DNA from: Pedobacter glucosidilyticus DSM 23534
Lineage (GTDB): Bacteria; Bacteroidota; Bacteroidia; Sphingobacteriales; Sphingobacteriaceae
Assembly: GCF_000425145.1 (NCBI RefSeq)
Contig: NZ_AULF01000009.1
Location: 140,098 to 204,097 of the forward strand
Reading direction: 5' to 3'
Length of the DNA: 64,000 nt
Shown here piece after piece: positions 38,795 to 47,727 of this stretch (position 1 is its first letter; every line of letters starts with the position of its first letter). The notes beneath the pieces were generated by a model. The model was not told the origin of the DNA, searched no databases, and saw only the letters and a program-made list of their open reading frames with translations. Made by a program: the position numbers and the translations under genes.

Positions 38795-39775
38795 TTATGC
38801 TAATATGCTAGACATTTCCATTAAATCGTCTTCTAACTTAAACTCATGTCCTGATAGTGCTTCACTTAAATCAGTAAGTGCAATAGTATTGCCATGCAAA
38901 CCAACCATTTTTCTGGTTTGGCCAGCCAATAATGCTTTTACCGCTGCAAAACCCATTCTACTGCCCAAAATTCTATCAAAACTACTTGGGCTACCGCCTC
39001 TTTGTAAATGGCCTAAAATGGTAACTTTAGTATCGTAGTAATCAAATTTTTCTTTTACTCTTTTAGCTACGTTATAAGCACCTCCGTTTTTATCTCCTTC
39101 GGCAACAATTACAATACTAGATGATTTTAAGTTAGCCGCCCCATGCTCTAGTGTTGAAATTAAATCCTCTATAGCTGTATCTTTTTCTGGTAACATAATA
39201 GCTTCTGCGCCGCCTGCAATACCAGCTCTTAAAGCTATACATCCAGCATCTCTTCCCATTACTTCTATAAAGAATAAGCGGTCATGAGATTCTGCCGTGT
39301 CTCTTATTTTATCAATAGCTTCTATTACCGTATTAGTTGCGGTATCAAAACCTAAAGTAAAATCAGAACCATAAAGGTCGTTATCAATAGTGCCTGGTAC
39401 ACAAATTACAGGAATATCGTATTTGTTTGAGAACCTTTCTGCACCTGTAAATGTTCCATCTCCACCTATCGCAACTAAGGCATCTATTCCTTGTTTTTTT
39501 AAATTTTGATAGGCTTTTTCCATCCCTTCCTCCGTTCTAAATTCCAAACAGCGGGCAGTTTTTAAGATAGTACCGCCTAATTGCATGATATTACTTACCG
39601 AATGACGATTCATCACTATAAAGTTTTCATCTATCATTCCTTGATAACCTTGTTTTATTCCAATCATCTCACAACCAAAATGAATACCTGTTCTCACAAC
39701 AGCTCTTATACACGCATTCATTCCTGGGGCGTCTCCACCGGAAGTAAACACTGCTATTTTCTTAATTTTCGACAT
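38795..39775 (-). CDS. pfkA: ATP-dependent 6-phosphofructokinase
   Basis: It phosphorylates fructose 6-phosphate to fructose 1,6-bisphosphate, the committed step of glycolysis. It has the ATP-binding TSGGDAPGMNACIRAVVR, the catalytic PGTIDNDLYGSDFTLGFDTA, and MGRDAGCIAL. The Gly-Gly-Asp-Gly segment (AIGGDGTFTGA) indicates the ATP-using form. ATG 39775 gives 326 residues; an ATG at 39790 adds five. It heads the pfkA-kinase-gap operon and is divergent from a Nudix regulator, with a shared 103-118-base spacer. Confidence 0.95.
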   Translation of the reverse strand: MSKIKKIAVFTSGGDAPGMNACIRAVVRTGIHFGCEMIGIKQGYQGMIDENFIVMNRHSVSNIMQLGGTILKTARCLEFRTEEGMEKAYQNLKKQGIDALVAIGGDGTFTGAERFSNKYDIPVICVPGTIDNDLYGSDFTLGFDTATNTVIEAIDKIRDTAESHDRLFFIEVMGRDAGCIALRAGIAGGAEAIMLPEKDTAIEDLISTLEHGAANLKSSSIVIVAEGDKNGGAYNVAKRVKEKFDYYDTKVTILGHLQRGGSPSSFDRILGSRMGFAAVKALLAGQTRKMVGLHGNTIALTDLSEALSGHEFKLEDDLMEMSSILA

Positions 39776-39821
39776 TTTTATTTTGAACATTGGTTTAAGG
39801 CTTACTAATATACGGTGTATT

Positions 39822-39840
39822 TTTTACACTAAGTGAGATT
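39822..39840. promoter_or_regulatory. predicted operator in the pfkA/Nudix-regulator spacer
   Basis: The core CACT-A-AGTG (39827-39835) is a palindrome centred on A39831, with partly symmetric flanks. The nine-base core and the TACACTAAGTG-type context recur at 41549-41559, before the second sugar kinase. A nearby GTGTA/TACAC pair (39816-39829) adds symmetry. Binding by the adjacent Nudix-type regulator is inferred. Confidence 0.5.
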
Positions 39841-39893
39841 TTGTCAATTTTTTTTTTCAAATTTGATAATTGAATTTTTATAAACGCTAAGAT

Positions 39894-40592
39894 TTGGAAA
39901 ATTTACCTTTACGTTTTGAGTCGATTTTCTCGGCTGATTGTATCATTTTTGGATTTGATGAGGGTGAATTAAAAGTTTTGCTTATCGAGCGAAATGAAGA
40001 GCCTTTTAAAGAATGGTTTGCCTTGCCTGGAAACTTTGTTTATGAAAATGAAAGTATAGATGAGGCAGCAGAACGTATATTATACGAGTTAACCGGTTTA
40101 AAAGGTATTTACATGCAGCAGTTTTATACTTTTGGCGAGGTTAATAGACACCCACAAGGTAGGGTAATTACGGTGGCTTATTTTGCTATGATAAGATTAA
40201 ATGGGCAAAAAGAATTAAAACCTGTTACCAATTATGCCAGAAAAGCTGTTTGGGTTTCAGTAAAGGATTTGCCTCAATTAGCTTTTGACCATACTGAGAT
40301 TTTTAAGAAAGGTTTTGAGAAAATTAAGAATAAGATTAGCTACCAACCTATTGCTTTTGAGCTTTTACCAGAGAAGTTTACCCTTACGCAATTACAAAAC
40401 CTGTACGAGGTTATCTTAAATAAAAAGCTAGATAAAAGAAACTTTAGAAAGAAAATGTTGGCTTACGATATTTTAAAAGAGCTGGATGAGAAGCAGAAAG
40501 GTGTTTCTTATAGAGCAGCAAAACTATACAAATTTGATAAGCGTAAATACAGTAAATATTTCCATAACGAGCTGTCTTTTGGTAAAGAGTAA
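39894..40592 (+). CDS. NrtR-like Nudix transcriptional regulator
   Basis: The 232-residue protein has an N-terminal Nudix domain (about 10-145) and a C-terminal winged-helix domain (about 155-225, ending RAAKLYKFDKRKYSKYF). The Nudix box is degenerate: against MutT the second Gly is Asn and Glu53 and Glu57 are Ile and Leu, so hydrolysis is unlikely. This is typical of NrtR-type regulators, which sense nucleotide-sugar or sugar-phosphate ligands; Bacteroides uses a relative for arabinose genes. It starts with TTG. Divergence from pfkA suggests it controls the glycolytic operon. Confidence 0.85.
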   Translation: MENLPLRFESIFSADCIIFGFDEGELKVLLIERNEEPFKEWFALPGNFVYENESIDEAAERILYELTGLKGIYMQQFYTFGEVNRHPQGRVITVAYFAMIRLNGQKELKPVTNYARKAVWVSVKDLPQLAFDHTEIFKKGFEKIKNKISYQPIAFELLPEKFTLTQLQNLYEVILNKKLDKRNFRKKMLAYDILKELDEKQKGVSYRAAKLYKFDKRKYSKYFHNELSFGKE

Positions 40593-40612
40593 GCTCTCGT
40601 AAATTATTAAAT

Positions 40613-40639
40613 AAAAATGGCGCATTAAGCGCCATTTTT
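40613..40639. terminator. bidirectional terminator between the Nudix regulator and sugar kinase
   Basis: The perfect 11-bp stem AAAAATGGCGC/GCGCCATTTTT (40613-40623 with 40629-40639) has loop ATTAA and T-rich flanks for both converging genes. Confidence 0.93.
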
Positions 40640-41495
40640 ATTTTTTATTAAATTTTCTTACGTGATAATCTACCAAATTATCTATAGGAGAGCGGATGAT
40701 AACCCCCATTTCCATGCCGTATTCTTGAGCAACTTCTTCTAAAATATTTCTAAAGTTATAAGCAACAGAGCCAATACAATTAAATTTATAAGAAGTATAA
40801 TTAGGATAATGGCTTACCAGATTTTTGAAAAAATCATCAAAAGAAGATTTAACTAAATTTCTAGAATATTCTATATTAACCGTAATATCGTAAACAAATT
40901 TGCTAAAACTTGCACAAAATCTGTTTGGTAGTGGTTTGGTATAAACCTGATCTAAAATATCATCTGGCGTTAGTTTAAAGGTTTCCCAAAATACGGCTCT
41001 CACATTTTCTGGCATATAACCCCTTATATAATCTGATAAAAGTTTTTTACCAATATAACAGCCACTACCTTCATCTCCTAAAATATAAGCCAGAGAATCA
41101 ATATTAAATTCTATGTCTTCACCATCATAGATGCAAGTATTAGTACCTGTGCCTAGTATGGCGGCAAAGCCTCTTTCATCGCCTAGTAGGGCTCTTGCAG
41201 CTGCTAATAAATCATGTCCGATGTTTACTTTTGCATTGATAAAAAAAGCCCTCATGGCTTTTGCTACAATTTCTGCTTTTTCATCGTTATGTACCCCAGC
41301 ACCATAATAATTAACTTCTTTAATAGCTGCTATAGGCAAATCAGATGCAATATTTTTCTTTAATGATTCTAAAATATACTCGGTATTAGAGAAATAAGGA
41401 TTGTAACCTTCAGTGTTGAAAAGTACTTTTTTCCCATCTTCAGTAATTAAGCACCAGTTTGTTTTGGTCGAGCCTCCATCGGCAATTATAATCAT
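40638..41495 (-). CDS. N-acetylglucosamine kinase-like ASKHA kinase
   Basis: This 285-residue BadF/BadG-family kinase has intact motifs: phosphate-1 ADGGSTKTNW at 5-14, AILGTGTNTCIYDG, and adenosine-loop region YILGDEGSGCYIGK. Related proteins phosphorylate N-acetylglucosamine or similar amino sugars, and that is the best guess here. It is single-copy downstream of a predicted operator (41545-41563) shared with the pfkA/Nudix spacer. It is the active-looking paralogue of the gene at 37939. Confidence 0.82.
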   Translation of the reverse strand: MIIIADGGSTKTNWCLITEDGKKVLFNTEGYNPYFSNTEYILESLKKNIASDLPIAAIKEVNYYGAGVHNDEKAEIVAKAMRAFFINAKVNIGHDLLAAARALLGDERGFAAILGTGTNTCIYDGEDIEFNIDSLAYILGDEGSGCYIGKKLLSDYIRGYMPENVRAVFWETFKLTPDDILDQVYTKPLPNRFCASFSKFVYDITVNIEYSRNLVKSSFDDFFKNLVSHYPNYTSYKFNCIGSVAYNFRNILEEVAQEYGMEMGVIIRSPIDNLVDYHVRKFNKK

Positions 41496-41544
41496 GTTAA
41501 TTTAAATTAGGTTTTTAAAGATAGGTAAATCTTCTTATTGTACA

Positions 41545-41563
41545 AAATACACTAAGTGTTTTT
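41545..41563. promoter_or_regulatory. predicted operator before the sugar kinase gene
   Basis: The palindrome ACACT-A-AGTGT (41549-41559) extends to 19 bases with one mismatched pair, centred on A41554. It lies 50-68 bases upstream of the kinase ATG, where a repressor would interfere with transcription, and shares its core with 39827-39835. Confidence 0.55.
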
Positions 41564-41581
41564 TGCATAAAAAAATAAATT

Positions 41582-42565
41582 TTATGGATAAAAACATTGT
41601 TTAAGGCCTTTTTCTAAAATCTCTCTCTTTAGATTTTTACCAATAAAAACAATTCTTGTTTCTCTTTCTTCATCATTTTTCCAGTCATCTCCTTCTGTAA
41701 ATACAGGCGCCCCTTTAACAGATTGGATGATGAGTTGTTTTTTAAATCCTTCTATATTTAAAATTCCTTTTATCCTATAAAAATAAGCACCTTGTATCAT
41801 CAACATTACACTAAAATAATGCCTTAGTTTTAGTAAGTCGAAACTTGGTTTTAAGATATAGCTTTGTGATACGATATTATGATGATGTGTTTCTGGCTTT
41901 AGTTGAAGAAGAGGTTTATCATCTGTTTTAAAACCTAAATTAAACCTAACTTTAGATTTATCATAAGCATGTAGTTGTAATAAGGCTGTGCTTGGGGTTT
42001 TACTATAATCAGTAAAAACGAAATCAGCAAATGGATTTAAAGCCTTTACTTTTTCTTTTACTTCTGCTAAAATTGCTGCCGAAGCTTCGCTACTTTTATT
42101 GAAAATTAAAAAATCTGAAAAAGCAATTTGCTTGGATGCTTCTTCTTCAATACCTAAAACATCTAATATATTTAACGTATCTACAATACCTATAACACCA
42201 TCTAATTTAAAAGCAGTTTGGATATTATAATCTGTTAAAAAGGTAGCCGCTACGGCAGACGGATCTGCTATACCCGTTGTTTCAATAATTAAATGGTCAT
42301 AATCATAAGGACCAGTAACTAGCTTGTTTAGCAAAGCCGCCAAGTCTCCGTTTACAGAGCAACAAATACAACCGTTAGAAAGTTCAAAAATATTTTCATC
42401 GGTGTTGATAACTAACTGACTGTCTATATTAATTTCGCCAAATTCGTTTTCTATAATAACGAATTTTTTCTGCGGGTTTTCTGCTATCAGATGGTTTAAA
42501 AAAGTAGTTTTACCGGCACCTAAAAATCCGGTAAGTATGGTAACAGGTACAGCTTTAAAAGACAT
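41582..42565 (-). CDS. COG0523 (CobW/ZNG-type) metal-chaperone GTPase
   Basis: The 327-residue G3E-family GTPase has Walker A GFLGAGKTTF near 13-22, the family CxCC metal motif NGCICCSVNGDL, Walker B-like IETTGIADP, and a CobW C-terminal domain (about 230-325). Proteins of this group deliver zinc or other metals to client enzymes, or act in cobalamin synthesis; no B12 synthesis genes are nearby. ATG 42565 is used, leaving 10 bases after the histidine-kinase stop, so the two are probably co-transcribed. Confidence 0.88.
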   Translation of the reverse strand: MSFKAVPVTILTGFLGAGKTTFLNHLIAENPQKKFVIIENEFGEINIDSQLVINTDENIFELSNGCICCSVNGDLAALLNKLVTGPYDYDHLIIETTGIADPSAVAATFLTDYNIQTAFKLDGVIGIVDTLNILDVLGIEEEASKQIAFSDFLIFNKSSEASAAILAEVKEKVKALNPFADFVFTDYSKTPSTALLQLHAYDKSKVRFNLGFKTDDKPLLQLKPETHHHNIVSQSYILKPSFDLLKLRHYFSVMLMIQGAYFYRIKGILNIEGFKKQLIIQSVKGAPVFTEGDDWKNDEERETRIVFIGKNLKREILEKGLKQCFYP

Positions 42566-42575
42566 TTTGATGGTA

Positions 42576-43850
42576 TTAATTTGCAACTAAAGTAAGAGGC
42601 AAATTTACTTTAAATAGGCTACCTTGCCCCGGTGTGCTCATGACATCAATACTACCTTTTAATTTTTCTAGCAATTCCTTTACAATATACAGGCCCAAGC
42701 CAGAAGAACTTTCGTTATTGGTTGGCTTGTTTGATAATAGGGTAAAACGTTTAAAAAGCTTGTCCATTTCATGAGGGTGAATACCCGGACCTTCATCTTT
42801 AATACTTACACTAAACTGCTCATTTTGGGTTTGAAGCGTAATAAAAACTTGCTTGTTAAAAGATGAAAATTTGATAGCGTTTGAAAAAAGATTATTTAAT
42901 ACTCTTGTCAGTAAATTACTATCAGTTTTGATGTTTAGTGCTGAGGGTAAAGGCTCGTAATTTAAGCTGATATTTTTTTCATCAGCAGATTTTAAGAAAT
43001 TACCTATAATATCTCTTACAAAAGCATTTAATTCTAACTCTTCAATATAAGGTTTAATAGGTGTGCTCTCCATACTGTTAAGTGTTTCCATCTGGCTGAT
43101 AAGATGAAATACATCTTGCATACTTTTGTTAAAAATGCCAAAAAGTTCTTCTGTTTCGCTATTGGTTACCATTTCCTCAAATAAGAAAGATAACATTTTA
43201 ATATTGCTTAATGGCGATTTTAAATCATGAAGTAATATCTGTGAAAGCTGATCTTTCTCTTGCATGATTTTTTGCAAGTTTTCATTGTTTTTTTCTAACT
43301 CTTGATTAAGTTTTAAGAGTTCTTCATTTTTTTCTGCTATTTGCTTTTCAAAAGATCTTTTGTCTAAATAATTACTTATCCACTGCCCAAGATATTGTAC
43401 AAAATCTCTATCAGCTTGATTAAATTTTTTAGGATTGGCATAAGAGGAAGAAAAATTTAAAGTACCAAATTTTTTTCCTTCGGATATAATAGGAACGCCT
43501 ATGTAAGAACGAGTTTGAAATTTACTGTAACAAGGATGACCTTTTAAATAAGAGGTTGCTGCATCGTCAATATCAAAAACATTATTCTCTCTAATGGTAA
43601 TTTCGCAGAAAGTATCTTTTAAATCAAAAATCTGATTTTTAAGTTGTAATTCCTTATTGTTAGAATCGTAATCAATAATGTGGTAATCTTCCTGAATAAC
43701 CTGAGAAATAATACCAGTTTCCATCTGTAGAAAGCCACATGAAATATTTAGAATTTCTGTAAAATCATGAATATTTGTTTGAATTAAAAGAGACGTGATT
43801 TTATAAATCTCGTTCATTCTTTCTTCTTCTAACGAATTGGTTGTAGCCAT
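42576..43850 (-). CDS. GAF-domain sensor histidine kinase
   Basis: The 424-residue cytoplasmic kinase has no membrane helix. A GAF domain covers about 15-160 (SYIGVPIISEGKKFGTLNF), a coiled coil about 165-200, and the dimerisation domain carries the phosphorylated His in LLHDLKSPLSNI. The ATPase domain shows N box NLFSNAIKFS, G1 DEGPGI and G2 SSGLGLYIV. The stimulus is unknown and no response regulator is adjacent, so the partner is elsewhere. ATG 43850 is preferred to TTG 43877. The cobW-like gene follows after 10 bases. Confidence 0.92.
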   Translation of the reverse strand: MATTNSLEEERMNEIYKITSLLIQTNIHDFTEILNISCGFLQMETGIISQVIQEDYHIIDYDSNNKELQLKNQIFDLKDTFCEITIRENNVFDIDDAATSYLKGHPCYSKFQTRSYIGVPIISEGKKFGTLNFSSSYANPKKFNQADRDFVQYLGQWISNYLDKRSFEKQIAEKNEELLKLNQELEKNNENLQKIMQEKDQLSQILLHDLKSPLSNIKMLSFLFEEMVTNSETEELFGIFNKSMQDVFHLISQMETLNSMESTPIKPYIEELELNAFVRDIIGNFLKSADEKNISLNYEPLPSALNIKTDSNLLTRVLNNLFSNAIKFSSFNKQVFITLQTQNEQFSVSIKDEGPGIHPHEMDKLFKRFTLLSNKPTNNESSSGLGLYIVKELLEKLKGSIDVMSTPGQGSLFKVNLPLTLVAN

Positions 43851-43968
43851 AATGCTTTGAAAAGGTTTCAATTGCAAAGTAATAAATATTTCTTTACCTA
43901 ATACTCGAAAATTACTTGAAATGTTTCACTAAACATAATGGCATGATATTGCATGTTTAATTTTTGGA

Positions 43969-45039
43969 ATGAATAAGCAACAAAAAATACTAGCAAAAAT
44001 TGGTCTCGACCCTAAAATTACTGCTAAGGCTATAGGTTTACGTTACATCAATAACCAACAAGCAGGTTATAACAGGTTTAAAACAAAGAGTGGTTTTTTA
44101 TATAAAGATGAAGATGGGAAAAAGGTTACTGATAAAAAACTACTGGAAAGATTTAAAAAGTTAGTTATCCCGCCAGCTTATGAGCATGTTTGGATTTCAC
44201 CTTCAGAAAATACACACTTACAATTTACAGGTATTGATGCAAAAGGTAGAAAACAGTATCGCTATCATCCAGAATGGAATAAAATAAGAAATGAAGCCAA
44301 GTTTTATCGATTAAGAAAGTTTGCAGAAGCACTTCCACACATCAGAAAACAAGTAGAAACAGATTTAAATAGAAAAGGATTACCTTTTGAGAAAGTATTG
44401 GCTTTGGTAGTGAAACTGATTGAGCTTACACATATCAGAATTGGAAATGCCGAGTATAGCAAGCTTTATGGCTCTTTTGGGCTAACAACTTTAAGAGATA
44501 AGCATGTAAAATTTACAGGTAACAAGGTTAATTTTATTTTTAAAGGTAAAAAAGGTGTGCAGCATAACATCAATTTGCAAAGTAGAAAACTAGCTACGCT
44601 AGTAAAGAGGTGTAAAGATATCCCTGGTAAAGAATTATTTCAATATTATGATGATGAAGGGAAGCATTATCGTGTTGAGTCTGGCGATGTAAACCAATAC
44701 CTTAAAAGTATTACTGGAGAAGATTTTACCGCTAAAGATTTTAGAACTTGGGCTGGCAGCGTACATGCTTTATGTACCTTAAAACAGATGGAAAAAGCTG
44801 ATCAAGAACAAATCTGTAAAAAGAATATAGTACAAGCTATTGATGAGGTTGCCCGCAAATTGGGTAATACCCGTACGGTTTGTAAGAAATATTATATACA
44901 TCCTATTGTGTTCCATAGTTATGAGAAAGGTACTTTGTATCAATACGATATTGATGAGGATCTAGAAGATAGTCTTCTCCCCGAAGAAAAATTATTGGTA
45001 AAAATCTTAGATTCAGAAAACATGTCGGTGCTTAGTTAG
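43969..45039 (+). CDS. DNA topoisomerase IB (bacterial poxvirus-like type)
   Basis: The 356-residue enzyme relaxes supercoils by nicking one strand through a 3'-phosphotyrosine. The N-terminal domain has YRYHPEWNKIRNEAKFYRL. The catalytic domain shows LTHIRIGNAEYSK (first Arg), FKGKKGVQH (Lys), KDFRTWAGSVHAL (second Arg) and CKKYYIHPIVF with the nucleophile Tyr. Bacterial type IB enzymes are patchily distributed and non-essential. It is divergent from the histidine kinase. Confidence 0.93.
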   Translation: MNKQQKILAKIGLDPKITAKAIGLRYINNQQAGYNRFKTKSGFLYKDEDGKKVTDKKLLERFKKLVIPPAYEHVWISPSENTHLQFTGIDAKGRKQYRYHPEWNKIRNEAKFYRLRKFAEALPHIRKQVETDLNRKGLPFEKVLALVVKLIELTHIRIGNAEYSKLYGSFGLTTLRDKHVKFTGNKVNFIFKGKKGVQHNINLQSRKLATLVKRCKDIPGKELFQYYDDEGKHYRVESGDVNQYLKSITGEDFTAKDFRTWAGSVHALCTLKQMEKADQEQICKKNIVQAIDEVARKLGNTRTVCKKYYIHPIVFHSYEKGTLYQYDIDEDLEDSLLPEEKLLVKILDSENMSVLS

Positions 45040-45083
45040 TTTATCTCCTTAAATGCGTATTTTGTTGGGATAATTTAAGCCGT

Positions 45084-46565
45084 ATGAAAAAAATATTGGT
45101 TGCTAATAGGGGTGAAATAGCTCTTAGAATTATGCGCTCTGCTAAAGAGATGGGTATTAAAACCGTTGCAGTTTTTTCTGAAGCTGATAGAAATGCCCTA
45201 CATGTACGCTATGCTGATGAAGCTATTTGTCTTGGTGAAGCTGCTTCCACAGCATCTTATTTAAACATCCAAAAGGTAATTGATGCCTGTAAATTAACAG
45301 GTGCAGAAGCCATTCATCCGGGTTATGGTTTTTTATCAGAAAACCCAGAATTTGCCAGAAAAGTAAAAGCAGCAAGTATCATTCTGATTGGTCCATCGCC
45401 AGAAGCTATGGAGATAATGGGTAATAAATTATCAGCAAAAGCTGCAGCATTAAAATATAAAATTCCTTTGGTTCCTGGTACAGAAGAGGCTATCACCAAT
45501 ATAGAGCAAGCAAAAGAAAAAGCAACAAGTATTGGCTTTCCTGTTTTGATAAAAGCAGCTGCTGGTGGAGGTGGTAAAGGTATGCGTTTGGTACATCAGG
45601 TAGAAGATTTTGAAGAGCAAATGAAATTGGCTATTTCTGAAGCGGAATCTGCCTTTGGTGATGGTGCTGTTTTTATAGAAAAGTATGTAACATCGCCAAG
45701 GCATATAGAAATTCAGGTTTTAGGAGACCAACATGGAAATATTGTTCATCTTTTTGAACGCGAATGTTCTGTACAACGTCGCCACCAAAAAGTGGTTGAG
45801 GAAGCGCCTTCTGCTGTTTTAGACGAGACAACAAGAGCCAAAATGGGAAAATGTGCGGTAGATGTAGCTCGTTCTGTAAATTATACTGGAGCAGGTACAG
45901 TAGAGTTTATTTTAGATGCCGATAAGAATTTCTTTTTTTTAGAGATGAATACTCGCTTGCAGGTAGAACATCCGGTAACGGAAATGATAACCGGGGTTGA
46001 TTTAGTGAAAGAGCAAATAAAAATTGCCAGAGGCGAAGTACTTTCTTTTACTCAGGATGACTTAAACATAAAAGGTCATGCTATAGAGCTAAGGGTTTAT
46101 GCAGAAGACCCAGCCAATAATTTCCTGCCAGATATTGGTACGCTAAAAACTTATAAAACTCCTAAAGGTATTGGCGTAAGGGTTGATGACGGCTTTGAGC
46201 AAGGTATGGAAATACCTATTTATTACGACCCTATGATTGCCAAATTGGTTACCTACGGTAAAAATAGGGAAGAAGCTATAGAAAGAATGTTGCGAGCAAT
46301 TGCAGAATATCAAATAAGTGGTATTGAAACTACTTTACCTTTTGGTAACTTTGTCATGCAGCATGAAGCTTTTAAATCAGGAAATTTTGATACGCATTTT
46401 GTAGCTAAGTATTTTAAACCAGAAGTACTAAAGAAACAAGATAATGAGGAAGAAAAAATAGCTGCAATTTTAGCTTACAAGCTGTTTACGAAATCAAGCA
46501 ATAAGCAATTAGCGACTGCAGCACAAGAAACTTCAAACTGGTTAAGAAATAGAAAAAATTGGTAA
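45084..46565 (+). CDS. biotin carboxylase subunit of an acyl-CoA carboxylase
   Basis: It carboxylates biotin with bicarbonate and ATP. The 493-residue protein begins MKKILVANRGEIALRIMRSA, has the ATP-grasp loop AAGGGGKGMRLV and FLEMNTRLQVEHPVTE, and carries a 45-residue C-terminal extension beyond the usual AccC length of about 450. No BCCP or carboxyltransferase gene is adjacent. It may serve acetyl-CoA carboxylase or a propionyl-type carboxylase; the IcmF-type mutase at 52279 would fit branched or odd-chain acyl-CoA metabolism. Confidence 0.88.
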   Translation: MKKILVANRGEIALRIMRSAKEMGIKTVAVFSEADRNALHVRYADEAICLGEAASTASYLNIQKVIDACKLTGAEAIHPGYGFLSENPEFARKVKAASIILIGPSPEAMEIMGNKLSAKAAALKYKIPLVPGTEEAITNIEQAKEKATSIGFPVLIKAAAGGGGKGMRLVHQVEDFEEQMKLAISEAESAFGDGAVFIEKYVTSPRHIEIQVLGDQHGNIVHLFERECSVQRRHQKVVEEAPSAVLDETTRAKMGKCAVDVARSVNYTGAGTVEFILDADKNFFFLEMNTRLQVEHPVTEMITGVDLVKEQIKIARGEVLSFTQDDLNIKGHAIELRVYAEDPANNFLPDIGTLKTYKTPKGIGVRVDDGFEQGMEIPIYYDPMIAKLVTYGKNREEAIERMLRAIAEYQISGIETTLPFGNFVMQHEAFKSGNFDTHFVAKYFKPEVLKKQDNEEEKIAAILAYKLFTKSSNKQLATAAQETSNWLRNRKNW

Positions 46566-46585
46566 TTCAACAAATAAAACAATAC

Positions 46586-47182
46586 ATGTTTACTGGTATT
46601 ATAGAAACTTTAGGAACCGTTACAAGCTTAAGAAAAGAGCAAGAAAATTTACATATTACCGTATCTTCTACAATAAGTAAAGATTTAAAAATAGACCAAT
46701 CTGTAGCGCATAATGGCATTTGCTTAACCGTGGTTTCGCAAAATGAGGAAAGCCACACTGTAACCGCTATTTACGAAACTTTACAAAAAACTAATCTGGG
46801 AAGTATACAAGAAGGCAGTTTGGTAAACCTAGAACGTTGCATGCAAATGAATGGTAGGTTAGATGGGCATATTGTACAAGGCCATGTAGACCAAACTGGT
46901 ATTTGTATTGCCTTAGAAGAGCAAGAAGGTAGCTGGTTTTACACTTTTAGTTATGATGAGGATAAGGGCAATGTTACAGTAGAAAAGGGTTCTATCTGCG
47001 TAAATGGAATAAGTTTAACTGTAGTAAACTCTAAACCTGGGCAGTTTTCCGTAGCTATCATTCCATATACTTACGAGCATACCAATTTACAAAGTGTAAA
47101 ACCTGGCGATATGGTAAACCTAGAATTTGATATCATTGGTAAATATGTTGCTCGTTTAATGGGGAATACTAAAACAGTTTAG
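46586..47182 (+). CDS. ribE: riboflavin synthase alpha subunit
   Basis: It dismutates two 6,7-dimethyl-8-ribityllumazine molecules to riboflavin. The 198-residue protein shows the two homologous lumazine-binding barrels: first MFTGIIETLGTV and SVAHNGICLTVV, second GHIVQGHVDQTG and KGSICVNGISLTVV. ATG 46586 gives the invariant MFTGI start; the longer TTG frame would overlap the biotin carboxylase gene. It overlaps the convergent methyltransferase gene by 14 bases. Confidence 0.95.
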   Translation: MFTGIIETLGTVTSLRKEQENLHITVSSTISKDLKIDQSVAHNGICLTVVSQNEESHTVTAIYETLQKTNLGSIQEGSLVNLERCMQMNGRLDGHIVQGHVDQTGICIALEEQEGSWFYTFSYDEDKGNVTVEKGSICVNGISLTVVNSKPGQFSVAIIPYTYEHTNLQSVKPGDMVNLEFDIIGKYVARLMGNTKTV

Positions 47183-47648
47183 TTTGTCCTACTCCGGCAA
47201 TTTTAGCTTCATGTTTTAATAGCCATTGTTTGCGCCATAAACCACCCGCATAGCCGGTAAGTTCGCCAGCCATGCCTACTACTCGGTGGCAGGGTACAGC
47301 AATCATGATTTTGTTTTTGCCATTGGCGGCTGCAATGGCTCTTATGGCTAGTAAATTTTGCATCCTAATAGCTAAAGTGGTATAAGAGATAACTTCTGCA
47401 AATTTTAGTTCTTGCAATGTACTCCAAACTTGTTGTTGAAAATCAGTACCGCTTTGTTTTATAGGGAAAGTAAAGCTTTTTAAATCTCCATTTAAATATT
47501 GTTGAAGTTCAGTTATAGCCAATGCTAAAATATCGGTTTTTGTGCCATTTTCTTGTGGTGCATCTGCAAAGCTAATTTCACAAATGGTATTATTTTCTTC
47601 TTTAATAATAACAAAGCCTAAAGGACTTTCAATACTTTGTACATTCAT
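47169..47648 (-). CDS. ogt: methylated-DNA-[protein]-cysteine S-methyltransferase
   Basis: It repairs O6-alkylguanine by a suicidal transfer to its active-site cysteine. The 159-residue protein has the N-terminal ribonuclease-H-like part, the helix-turn-helix segment RMQNLLAIRAIAAANGKN, the active site VPCHRVVG, and GYAGGLWRKQWLL. There is no AdaA-type domain, so it is a stand-alone Ogt. ATG 47648 is used; the extra TTG codon before it is unlikely. It overlaps ribE tail to tail. Confidence 0.94.
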   Translation of the reverse strand: MNVQSIESPLGFVIIKEENNTICEISFADAPQENGTKTDILALAITELQQYLNGDLKSFTFPIKQSGTDFQQQVWSTLQELKFAEVISYTTLAIRMQNLLAIRAIAAANGKNKIMIAVPCHRVVGMAGELTGYAGGLWRKQWLLKHEAKIAGVGQTKLF

Positions 47649-47688
47649 CAATCAAATATCATAAAAAATATAAGGCTTTACGCCGATG

Positions 47689-47720
47689 TTGAGCTTATAT
47701 ATGAGCTTTTACTATCTTTG
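47689..47720 (+). promoter_or_regulatory. ccmB promoter
   Basis: TTG at 47689-47691, 21 bases, then TATCTTTG at 47713-47720. The -7 element ends seven bases before ATG 47728, so the leader is only a few bases long. This also argues against the longer ccmB frame from 47686, whose extra codons would lie inside the promoter. Confidence 0.62.
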
Positions 47721-47727
47721 CTACTGC

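Noticed and set aside
45450..45704. Minus-strand 84-codon frame inside the biotin carboxylase gene
   Set aside because: It is the complement of the ATP-grasp region and has no features of a protein.
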